Shown: one piece after another, positions 53,733 through 61,094 of the stretch
Layout: the number at the start of each line of letters is the position of its first letter
How positions within the stretch are numbered: the first letter of the stretch is position 1
Source: Rhodovulum sulfidophilum
GTDB lineage: Bacteria; Pseudomonadota; Alphaproteobacteria; Rhodobacterales; Rhodobacteraceae
DNA length: 64,000 nucleotides
NCBI GenBank assembly: GCA_003241785.1
Contig: QFPW01000003.1
Location: 62,001 to 126,000 of the forward strand
Reading direction: 5' to 3'
Position numbers and translations under genes: made by a program
Notes under the pieces: model-generated
Database searches by the model: none
What the model was told of the DNA's origin: nothing
What the model saw: only the letters and a program-made list of their open reading frames with translations

Positions 53733-54212
53733 TCAGCCGCGCCGCGCGGCCTCGATCGTCGCGACGTCGATCTTGCGCATGTCCATCATCGCCGCGAAGG
53801 CGCGCTTCGCCTCGTCGCCGCCGGCCGCCATCGCCTCGGTCAGCACGCGGGGCGTGATCTGCCAGGAGACGCCCCATTTGTCCTTGCACCAGCCGCAGGC
53901 GCTCTCCGAGCCGCCGTTGCCGACGATGGCGTTCCAGTAGCGGTCGGTCTCCTGCTGGTCGTCGGTGGCGATCTGGAAGGAGAAGGCCTCGGTCTGCCGG
54001 AACATCGGACCGCCGTTCAGCCCGAGGCAGGGCACCCCCGCGACGGTGAACTCGACGGTGAGCACGTCCCCGGCCTGGCCCGAGGGATAGTCGCCCGGCG
54101 CGCGATGGACCGCCCGCACCGCGCTGTCGGGAAAGGTCTCGGCGTAGAAGCGGGCGGCCGCCTCCGCGTCCTTGTCATACCAGATGCAGATCGTGTTCTT
54201 GGCAATCGTCAT
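53733..54212 (-). CDS. VOC/PhnB-like protein (3-demethylubiquinone methyltransferase-like fold)
   Basis: 159 aa from the ATG at 54212, preceded by GGGAGGAAACGCG. It has the paired beta-alpha-beta-beta-beta layout of the VOC superfamily with DKDAEAAARFYAETFPDSAV near 15, VEFTVAGVPCLGLNGGP near 53 and CGWCKDKWGVSWQITP near 107, typical of the PhnB / 3-dmu-9_3-mt group. Enzymatic role unknown despite the methyltransferase-like name. It stands alone downstream of rep. Confidence 0.85.
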   Translation of the reverse strand: MTIAKNTICIWYDKDAEAAARFYAETFPDSAVRAVHRAPGDYPSGQAGDVLTVEFTVAGVPCLGLNGGPMFRQTEAFSFQIATDDQQETDRYWNAIVGNGGSESACGWCKDKWGVSWQITPRVLTEAMAAGGDEAKRAFAAMMDMRKIDVATIEAARRG

Positions 54213-54320
54213 CGCGTTTCCTCCCGCTCCCATCATCGGGCGCGCCTCCGACGCCCCGCGTCCGACGCATCCCGTGATGCGAGAATGCGCGCGCGGCCGC
54301 GCCGTTCCCGCGGCGCTGGC

Positions 54321-55580
54321 TCAGGGCTCGGCGTCGAGCCCCTCGAAGATGCCGGGTTCGAGCTCTTCCCAGAACCCCACGATCGCGCCGGCGTTCAGCG
54401 CCGAGTTCCAGCCATGCTCCCGGAAATGCTCGGCGTCGAGCGCGTCGCGCAGCGAGGCGGCGAAGAGCTTGCGGTCGGCGTCGCGCTGGGTAGGGGTGCG
54501 CGCGGCGGCGGCCTCCCGCACACGGCGGAGCCGCGCCGCGCGGAGGCGCCGGTCCCGCTCCCCGACGGGGTCCTCGGGCGTGATGACTTCGACGCGGGGC
54601 CCGGCGGCCGGCGTCTCGGCCACCGCCTCCGCCGGGCGGGCGGTGGCGTAATCGTCGCGGATGGCGGCGGAGAGATAGCGCAGGCGGCTCGTCACACCCC
54701 CCTGCCCTTCCACATAGGCGAGCTTCTCCGCGACATAGTCCTCGCCATGTTCGGCGATCCATTGGCGCGCCAGCCGGTCCCCGACTCCGAGACCGACCAG
54801 CCGGGCATAGACCGCTCCCTCGCGCACCGCCTCGCCGCCGTCGATCTCGAACATCGCGAGCTGCGGGTTCTCCCGGATCCGGAACCGGATTTCCTCGACC
54901 GCCCTGCCCCGCCGCCTGAGGTCGGGCGTGACGATGATGTTCGAGCTGCGGTTGATCTCGGCGACGGCGGGCTTGATGATCTTGGCGTTCAGGTGCTTGA
55001 AGGTCTCGTAGTAGCTCGACCCGTCGACGCCCATCAGCCGGCGGAACAGTCCGAGCTCCCACCAGCCGGTCGATCCGGTGCGCACGAAGCGGTAGCAGTT
55101 CTCGTAGAGCGCCAGCGCATGGCCGGAGGTGAACCGCCGCTGGATGTTGAGATTGATGAGCGCGAAGACCTTCGGGTCGTGCAGCTTTTCGGCGAGCGCC
55201 GGCGAATAGGCGTATTCGCAGACGCCCTCCTTCAGCTTGGCATAGGACAGGAGCGCCGAGACGCCCCATTCCTGCCGGCCGCGCTCGTCGAGCATGTCCC
55301 ATTCGGCGACCGTCTCGGCGAGGCTGCGCAGCGCGCCCTTCAGCGTCTCCATGTCGTTCGAGTTGTAGCCGATCATCAGGCAGAGCGTGCGGGCGTCGAT
55401 CCGGTGCGACGGCTTCGACAGGAGATCGTCGTAGGCGTTGAGCAGGAGCACGTTCGAGAGCTTGCGCTGGAGCAGCGTGAGCTTGCCCGAGACGTGGATC
55501 GCCGCCACGTTCTTCTTGACCGCGCTGCGCCGCAGCGGCCCGATCAGCCTCTCCCGCGGAATGTCGCCCGAAGTGTCCAT
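54321..55580 (-). CDS. Plasmid replication initiator (Rep_3-like)
   Basis: 419 aa from the ATG at 55580; the open frame runs upstream through the iterons but MDTSGDIPRERL is the plausible start. LTLLQRKLSNVLLLNAYDDLL near 34 and FTSGHALALYENCYRFV near 150, followed by FRRLMGVDGSSYYETFKHLNAKIIKPAVAEIN near 180, give the two winged-helix domains of Rep_3-type initiators. The C-terminal third is a charged extension. It should bind the tandem iterons directly upstream (55729-55995) to melt the adjacent AT-rich segment. Divergent from parA, the usual layout of alphaproteobacterial large plasmids. Confidence 0.85.
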   Translation of the reverse strand: MDTSGDIPRERLIGPLRRSAVKKNVAAIHVSGKLTLLQRKLSNVLLLNAYDDLLSKPSHRIDARTLCLMIGYNSNDMETLKGALRSLAETVAEWDMLDERGRQEWGVSALLSYAKLKEGVCEYAYSPALAEKLHDPKVFALINLNIQRRFTSGHALALYENCYRFVRTGSTGWWELGLFRRLMGVDGSSYYETFKHLNAKIIKPAVAEINRSSNIIVTPDLRRRGRAVEEIRFRIRENPQLAMFEIDGGEAVREGAVYARLVGLGVGDRLARQWIAEHGEDYVAEKLAYVEGQGGVTSRLRYLSAAIRDDYATARPAEAVAETPAAGPRVEVITPEDPVGERDRRLRAARLRRVREAAAARTPTQRDADRKLFAASLRDALDAEHFREHGWNSALNAGAIVGFWEELEPGIFEGLDAEP

Positions 55581-55728
55581 GTGACGCGCCTGTTTTCCGG
55601 AAGCCTGCCAGATCAGGCACCTCGCCGCAAGCACCCGGCGGGTACCTTGGGCCGGGCACCTTCGGCGCGAACCCCGCCATAGGAGCCTCGCGCGGCTTCT
55701 TCGGGGCTGGCCAGACCCGCCGGTGGCG

Positions 55729-55995
55729 TCCCGTAAGCGGGTGCCTTTCGGCGATCCAGCGGACGGGCCTGTCCCGAGAACGGGTACCTTTCGCGCGATT
55801 GGCGGCGCCGCGGGACCGAGATCCGGCGTTTCCGGGGCTGATTCCCGCGCTTGCGGGGCTCTGGCGGGGCTTCCCGAGAATCGGTACCCGTCTCCTGTTC
55901 GCGGGTACGTTGGCTCCCGGACGCGGATACCACCGATCCCGTGGACGGGTACCACTCATCCCGTGGACGGATACCGATTGACCCGTAAGCTACGG
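55729..55995. repeat. Iterons of the replication origin
   Basis: Consensus about TCCCGTGGACGGGTACC. Six copies lie in tandem with starts at 55872, 55893, 55915, 55937, 55959 and 55981, a spacing of 21-22 bases, two DNA turns. The copies at 55937 and 55959 differ by one base; the last is degenerate. Two further good copies are at 55729 and 55772. Same-face spacing, position upstream of rep and adjacency to an AT-rich block are what an iteron-regulated origin requires. Confidence 0.85.
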
Positions 55996-56087
55996 AAATA
56001 CCTACATATTCCTGCCTTAAATCCTTCAAAAACCCTTAAAGACTCCTGAACTTGTCGCGGGCTGGCTTCGGCCGGGGAAGGAGCGAT

Positions 56088-56116
56088 CCGGGTGGTTTCG
56101 CTGCGAAACCACCCGG
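56088..56116. promoter_or_regulatory. Partition-site (parS-like) palindrome upstream of parA
   Basis: A 13-bp perfect inverted repeat (CCGGGTGGTTTCG / CGAAACCACCCGG) with a 3-base centre. Its core GTTTCGCTGCGAAAC (56095-56109) recurs with one or two changes inside parB (57677) and just after parB (58707). Recurrence around parAB identifies it as the likely ParB-binding centromere. It may also be an operator for parAB. Confidence 0.7.
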
Positions 56117-56220
56117 ACACGGACAGGCATGGGTCAGAGTGATTCCCAATGCGTCACGACTGTGCGATAGATTTCGGACCGACACAGGCAAGTCGCAACA
56201 CAACAATGAAAAGGTCGAGC

Positions 56221-57639
56221 ATGACACGCCGCCCCGATCCAGCGCCGCCGCCCCCGCCCTATTTCAACCTCGATCCCGAACGCGCCGCCGCCCGGCTCGG
56301 CGACGCCGTCGACACCACCCGATTCGCGAAGGCCGCCGCCTTCGCGGCGCGCGGGCGTCAGGATCTCGCGAAGAAGGGCTATGCCCCGGACGGGAAGAAG
56401 CGGCTGCGCAAGTTCTCGACCTGGGAGGTCTGCCGCTACCTGCTCCCCGTCGCGCCGGCGCATTTCCGGCGCGTGCTGCGGCAGAACCCGGACCTGCCGC
56501 AGGGCGAGGGCATGGGCGGGACGAAATGGTTCACGCTCGAGGAGGTGCTGGCGCTGCGCGAGCATCTCGCCGACGAGGGCGTCGCCGCTAAACAGTACCG
56601 GCCCTACCGGCCCAAGGGACTGCCGGCGAAGATCACCGCCGTCGCGAATTTCAAGGGCGGTGTCGGCAAGACCTCGACGGCGGCGCATCTCGCGATGGCG
56701 GCCGCGCTCGACGGCTACCGGGTGCTGGTGATCGATCTCGACAGCCAGGGATCGATGACCTCGATCCTCGGCGGCGAGGTGCCCGACGAGTGGAAGACGG
56801 TCTTCCCGCTGATCGCCAAGGACTACGTGCGCTATCTCGACGACGAGAACCGGGTCCGCGCCGCGCGGGGTCAGGCCCCCCTGCCCCTCGACGAGACGCT
56901 GTCCGAGGCGCGCACCCGCACGGCGCGCGACGTGATCCAGTCCACGCACTGGCCCAACATCGACCTCATCGGGGCGCAGCTCAATCTCTACTGGGCGGAA
57001 TTCCAGATCCCGGTCTGGCGGATGCAGGCGCGGGGCTGGCCGCTCTGGGACGGGCTTTCGAACTTCCTCAACGACGAGGGCCTGCTCGACATCTACGACG
57101 TGGTGATCCTCGATACCCCGCCGGCGCTCGGCTATCTCACGATCAACGCGCTCGCCGCCGCCGACATCCTGCTGGTGCCGCTCGGCGCCTCCTTCCTCGA
57201 ATTCGACTCGACCGGCCGGTTCTTCGACATGCTCTACTCGACCTTCGCCTCGATCGAATCCGGCGAGAATACCGCGCGGCGCGCGGCCGGGCTTGAGGAG
57301 GTCCGGTTCGAATGGGACGTGGTCCGGACCATCCTGACCCGGTTCGACGCCAACCAGCAGAGCGACCTCGCCAACGTCATCCAGGCCTATTTCGGCGACC
57401 TGATGACCGGGCACCGGCAGGAGTTCACCGCGCTGGTCGGGCAGGCCGGCGAGCAAGTGAACGGGATCTACGAGGCGGATCCGCGCGACTTCAACCGCGA
57501 GACCTACGCGCGCGGGCGCGAGGCCTTCGATCGCACCTACGCGGAGTTCAAGGAGCTGCTGATCGGCTGCTGGTGGCGCGATCAACGCATGTTGAAGGCG
57601 GAGAAGGAGGGCCGGAATGGCACGCAGAAAGCGGGTTGA
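56221..57639 (+). CDS. parA: Plasmid partition ATPase ParA
   Basis: 472 aa from the ATG at 56221; in-frame ATGs at 56206 and 56149 are possible. The long N-terminal part (about 1-130) contains an HTH-like segment (FSTWEVCRYLLPVAPAHFRRVL), as in P1-type ParA proteins that repress their own operon. The deviant Walker A motif FKGGVGKTST gives Lys145 and Lys150, with VIDLDSQGSMTSIL and VVILDTPPALGYL as the A' and B motifs. It moves plasmid copies with ParB. The end overlaps parB by 23 bases. Confidence 0.93.
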   Translation: MTRRPDPAPPPPPYFNLDPERAAARLGDAVDTTRFAKAAAFAARGRQDLAKKGYAPDGKKRLRKFSTWEVCRYLLPVAPAHFRRVLRQNPDLPQGEGMGGTKWFTLEEVLALREHLADEGVAAKQYRPYRPKGLPAKITAVANFKGGVGKTSTAAHLAMAAALDGYRVLVIDLDSQGSMTSILGGEVPDEWKTVFPLIAKDYVRYLDDENRVRAARGQAPLPLDETLSEARTRTARDVIQSTHWPNIDLIGAQLNLYWAEFQIPVWRMQARGWPLWDGLSNFLNDEGLLDIYDVVILDTPPALGYLTINALAAADILLVPLGASFLEFDSTGRFFDMLYSTFASIESGENTARRAAGLEEVRFEWDVVRTILTRFDANQQSDLANVIQAYFGDLMTGHRQEFTALVGQAGEQVNGIYEADPRDFNRETYARGREAFDRTYAEFKELLIGCWWRDQRMLKAEKEGRNGTQKAG

Positions 57640-58705
57640 GGGGCCGAGCGCCGAGGAGCTGCTGGCGCTCGAGGCCGGTTTCGCGACGAAACCAGGCCCC
57701 AATCCCTTCGCGATGCCGCCGATCGCGCAGGTCGCCGCCGAGGCCGCCGCCGCCGCAGACCCGCTGCCGGCGCCCGCGCGGATCGAGGCCGCGCGCGACC
57801 GCACCGACGCCGAGCTCTTGCGCGCGGCCCGCGACGAAGGCCGGCTGATCGCCGAGATCCGGGTGTCGGAGATCGTCGCCGACGAGCTGACGCGCGACCG
57901 GATGACCCTGGACCGCGAAGCGCTGGACGAGCTGAAGATCTCGATCCGGACCAACGGGCTGCGCCTGCCGGTCGAGGTTTTCCCGTTGGAGGCGCCGGAG
58001 GCGGAAGGGCGCTACGGCCTCATCTCGGGGCTGCGCCGCGTGACGGCGATCCGGGAGCTCTACGGGCCGGAAGCGACCATCGCGGCGCTGGTCCGGACGC
58101 CGCGGGACGGCGCCGAGGCGACCGCCGCGATGGTGGAGGAGAACGAGATCCGCGCCGACCTCAGCCACTACGAGCGCGGCCGGATCGCGGCGCTGTCGGT
58201 GGGGCAGGGGCGTTTCGCCGATCTCGACGAGGCGGTGGCCCGGCTCTTCGCCTCGGCCTCGAAGGCGAAGCGTTCGAAGGTCCGCTCCTTCGCTCTGGTG
58301 CACGAGGAGCTCGGCGACATGCTGTCCTTCCCGCAGGCGCTGACCGAGAAGGCGGGGCTGCGGCTCGCCAACGCGCTGCGGCAGGGGTTCGAGGGGCCGC
58401 TGCGCGACGCGCTGCACGCGGGGCAGGGGGTCGACGCGGCGAGCGAATGGGCGGCGATGCTGCCGGTCATCGAGTCGGCGGAGTCCGGCGCGCGTCCCAG
58501 CGCGCGGGGTGGGCGGCCGCGCAAGGCGGCGGCGCGTCCGGCGGTGGTGCCGGGGCCGGTCCATCATCTCGCCGACGGGGTGGAGATGCGGCTCGAGCGC
58601 GACGGCGCCGACCATCTGATCCGCCTGCGGGGCGCGGGCCTGGAGCCGGAGCTGGTCGAAGGGGTGATGCTGGAGCTGCGCCGCCTGCTCGGGCCGGCGG
58701 AGTAA
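57617..58705 (+). CDS. parB: Plasmid partition protein ParB
   Basis: 362 aa. An N-terminal ParA-interacting region of about 75 residues, the ParB/Srx CTP-binding domain at about 75-175 (IAEIRVSEIVADELTRDRM, YGLISGLRRVTAIREL, VEENEIRADLSHYERGRIA), an HTH domain at about 180-260, and a C-terminal dimerisation part. It binds parS and spreads along DNA. A 15-base parS-like palindrome lies within its own coding sequence at codons 21-25. Confidence 0.92.
   Translation: MARRKRVEGPSAEELLALEAGFATKPGPNPFAMPPIAQVAAEAAAAADPLPAPARIEAARDRTDAELLRAARDEGRLIAEIRVSEIVADELTRDRMTLDREALDELKISIRTNGLRLPVEVFPLEAPEAEGRYGLISGLRRVTAIRELYGPEATIAALVRTPRDGAEATAAMVEENEIRADLSHYERGRIAALSVGQGRFADLDEAVARLFASASKAKRSKVRSFALVHEELGDMLSFPQALTEKAGLRLANALRQGFEGPLRDALHAGQGVDAASEWAAMLPVIESAESGARPSARGGRPRKAAARPAVVPGPVHHLADGVEMRLERDGADHLIRLRGAGLEPELVEGVMLELRRLLGPAE
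57677..57691. promoter_or_regulatory. parS-like palindrome inside parB
   Basis: GTTTCGCGACGAAAC, arms GTTTCG and CGAAAC; one mismatch from the symmetric form GTTTCGCNGCGAAAC found at 56095 and 58707. It encodes part of GFATKP near residue 21 of ParB. Confidence 0.55.
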
Positions 58706-58706
58706 G

Positions 58707-58721
58707 GTTTCGCGGCGAAAC
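58707..58721. promoter_or_regulatory. parS-like palindrome downstream of parB
   Basis: GTTTCGCGGCGAAAC, a perfect 15-base palindrome with a single central base, starting two bases after the parB stop codon. Same core as the copy upstream of parA. Confidence 0.65.
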
Positions 58722-59414
58722 TCCAGGGCCGGCTCCACCCGCGGACAGCGAGGTCGTGGGCCGTCGGAGCGCGTCCTTCGGCACATTACCGGACACTTCG
58801 GCATCGGCTTCGCTGCGGCGTTTCATCCGACAATTTCCCGCGTAAACCGCCGCACGGACAGCGGCGCGCCGCGATCGGAAGCGGCGCCCGCCGCCGCGCG
58901 CGTCGCCTCAAGGCACGGGAAGGAAGCGATCCTCCCGCCCAGGGAAGGGCGAGCGCCGCTCCGCGCGGAGGATCGCACTCGCCCAGGTTTACGCACTCCG
59001 ATCAGGCTCCTCCGTGTGGCGAGCCGTATCCAATCGGCGGCAATCCGCCGCGAGCGCCAATTCCTCAAATAGAAGACGTGCTTCTCAGACATTCATGAAG
59101 CATAGTCGCCGCGGACGGGACCACCCCGGTCCGGCCCAGCCTTCGCTCGGCGACGGCGCTCATTTGGCCCTGAATCTTGCCAATGAGTTGAAAATCAACG
59201 TGTTTTTTCTGATTCCTCGCGGGATCGGAGATGCGCTTCAAAGGAGCTGACTTCGGTGACGAAGCACGGCGCGAAAATAACGTGTGCCCGCTTGGGTCAA
59301 GTTGGACTCAGACGATTCGGCTGATTCGCAGCAATGACGTTCATAGTTTGTATGTAGATTTGGAACTTTGCTTCCAGATTCGTGGAATACAGTCTAAGTA
59401 GTAAGGAGACTAGT
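58722..59414. other. Intergenic region between parB and the first glycoside hydrolase
   Basis: About 690 bases in which I see no convincing gene. The left half is GC-rich. From about 59150 it becomes distinctly AT-richer (for example GTTGAAAATCAACGTG and TTTGTATGTAGATTTGG), consistent with a promoter region for the hydrolase gene. AAGGAG at 59403-59408 is that gene's ribosome site. Confidence 0.5.
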
Positions 59415-60860
59415 GTGGCAACAAGGCAGATATCCGGCCAGCTCGGCATCGCGTCGTGGGACCTCTACGGAAAATCGGACGCGGCGCTCGACACCACCCT
59501 CGCGGATTACGCGTCGCTGGGGGCCGACTGGCTCCGGATCGACGTGCGCTGGGACTATGCGCAGGCCTCGCGGAACGGCGGCTATACCTGGCGCGACGTC
59601 GACCGGGTGGTCACGGCGGCGCGGGAACACGGCATCGAGGTGATCGGCGTCCTCAACGACGCGCCGTCCTGGGCCGACGCGTCGATGGCGAGCGCGAGCA
59701 GCCGCGAGGCCTTCGCGCAGTTCGCCTCCGCCGCCGCGAGCCATTTCGGCGACCAGATCGACTACTGGGAGATCTACAACGAGCCCAACATGCGCGGCAT
59801 CACGCCCGCGAACTACACCGCGATGCTGAAGGGCGCCTTCGGGGCGATCAACGCGGTCGATTCCGGCGACGAGGTGATCACCGGGGGCCTGGCGGCGGTG
59901 CCGAGCACCGGCAACGGGCTCTATGGCGCGGTCGACTACCTCAAGGCGATCTACGCGAACGGCGGCGAGGGCTCCTTCGACGCGGTCGGCTATCACCCCT
60001 ACACCTATCCCTACATGCCCTCGGCCAATGACGACTGGAACGGCTGGCAGATCATGGAGGACGGGATCCGGGGCGCGATGGTCGCGAACGGCGACGCGGA
60101 TCTGCAGATCTGGATGACCGAGCTCGGCGCGCCGACCTCGGGCTACAACGCGCTCTCCCAGAGCGACCAGGCCGAGATCATCTCGCAGGCGACGGAACTC
60201 GCCTCGGGCTACGCCTGGGCCGGGCCGATCCTGTGGTACACCTACCAGGACGTCGGCGGCAGCGCGGGGAACGCCGAGAACTGGTTCGGCCTCGTCGGTC
60301 CGAACGGCGAGCGCAAGGAGGCCTACCACACCTTCAAGGCGATCGCGACGACGCAGGAGGAGGGCTCGACCGGCGGGGCGACGACGCCGCCCTCCGCCGA
60401 GACGCCGGCCGGGGTGACGATCTCCGGCACGAGCATTACCGGCGACGACCAGGCCAACCGCCTGACCGGCGACGGCGCCGACAACGTCATCCGGGGCAAC
60501 GGCGGCGCCGACACGATCACCGGGGGCGGGGGCAACGACACGCTGTACGGCGGCGCCGGGTCGGATCGCTTCGTCTTCGGCGACGCGCAGAAGATCGGCT
60601 GGGACACGATCAAGGACTTCGCCGCCGGCGACAAGATCGACGTGAGCCAGATGGACGCCGATTCGACGGTCGCGGGCAATCAGGCGTTCAAGTTCGTCGG
60701 CGGCACCTGGCTCGCCGACCCGGGCGACCTCGGCTTCTACCAGGACACCGCGCGGGGCTGCACCTGGATCCAGGGCGATCTCGACGGCGACAAGCTTTAT
60801 GACTTCAGCATCCGGGTCGACGGGCTGAAGACCTTCCACGCGAGCGACTTCATCCTCTGA
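59415..60860 (+). CDS. GH39/PslG-like glycoside hydrolase with C-terminal RTX secretion module, copy 1
   Basis: 481 aa from the GTG at 59415 (AAGGAG 6 bases upstream; the same VATR/MATQ start is seen in copy 2). A TIM-barrel hydrolase domain occupies about 5-315, with acid/base Glu123 in YWEIYNEPNMRG and nucleophile candidate Glu236 in IWMTELGAP, as in PslG and other GH39 enzymes. A short Thr/Pro/Gly linker leads to RTX calcium-binding repeats (about 340-390: GNGGADTITGGGGNDTLYGG) and a C-terminal DFIL. With no signal peptide, export by a type I system is expected. A strong terminator follows at 60907. Confidence 0.85.
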   Translation: MATRQISGQLGIASWDLYGKSDAALDTTLADYASLGADWLRIDVRWDYAQASRNGGYTWRDVDRVVTAAREHGIEVIGVLNDAPSWADASMASASSREAFAQFASAAASHFGDQIDYWEIYNEPNMRGITPANYTAMLKGAFGAINAVDSGDEVITGGLAAVPSTGNGLYGAVDYLKAIYANGGEGSFDAVGYHPYTYPYMPSANDDWNGWQIMEDGIRGAMVANGDADLQIWMTELGAPTSGYNALSQSDQAEIISQATELASGYAWAGPILWYTYQDVGGSAGNAENWFGLVGPNGERKEAYHTFKAIATTQEEGSTGGATTPPSAETPAGVTISGTSITGDDQANRLTGDGADNVIRGNGGADTITGGGGNDTLYGGAGSDRFVFGDAQKIGWDTIKDFAAGDKIDVSQMDADSTVAGNQAFKFVGGTWLADPGDLGFYQDTARGCTWIQGDLDGDKLYDFSIRVDGLKTFHASDFIL

Positions 60861-60906
60861 CGCCAGCGAAAGCCGGGCTATCCGCCACGCGAGTGGACGA
60901 TCCGGA

Positions 60907-60953
60907 CAGAAAGGGCGCGGTGCCGAAAGGCACCGCGCCCTTTCTGTATTTTC
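60907..60953 (+). terminator. Rho-independent terminator after hydrolase copy 1
   Basis: An 18-bp perfect stem (60907-60924 with 60929-60946), GAAA tetraloop and a TATTTTCT tail. It separates the two hydrolase genes transcriptionally. Confidence 0.9.
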
Positions 60954-61094
60954 TGATCGCAATGCGATAGAATTTATGGTATGTTAAAGTATGTGAACAA
61001 GTATGCTTAACTTTTAGTTAGGCAATACATTAACTATATGTACTGATTTGACGATCAAGCCTCCTGTGCGTGGTAAATAGAGGATGAGTACAGG
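60954..61094 (+). promoter_or_regulatory. AT-rich leader/promoter of hydrolase copy 2
   Basis: About 100 bases of markedly AT-rich DNA (60958-61060; for example TTTATGGTATGTTAAAG and TTAACTATATG) between the terminator and the second hydrolase start, the lowest-GC stretch I see in the window. It contains several TATGTT/TTAACT-like promoter matches. The next gene therefore has its own promoter. Confidence 0.5.

Larger units (their letters stand above)
55581..56220. other. Origin region between rep and parA
   Basis: 640 bases with no convincing gene. It holds scattered and tandem iterons (55729-55995), an AT-rich block at about 55994-56048 (AAATACCTACATATTCC and TTAAATCC among others) that stands out against the GC-rich surroundings and would serve as the unwinding element, and the palindrome at 56088-56116. 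Together these have the content of a replication origin plus partition site. Confidence 0.75.

Noticed and set aside
54321..56220. Possible RepABC-type replicon
   Set aside because: rep is divergent from parAB and the initiator has a Rep_3-like double winged-helix pattern; RepABC has repA, repB and repC in one direction.
59014..59250. 78-codon frame in the gap after parB
   Set aside because: Ser/Arg-rich start, no ribosome site, composition shifts midway; looks like chance.
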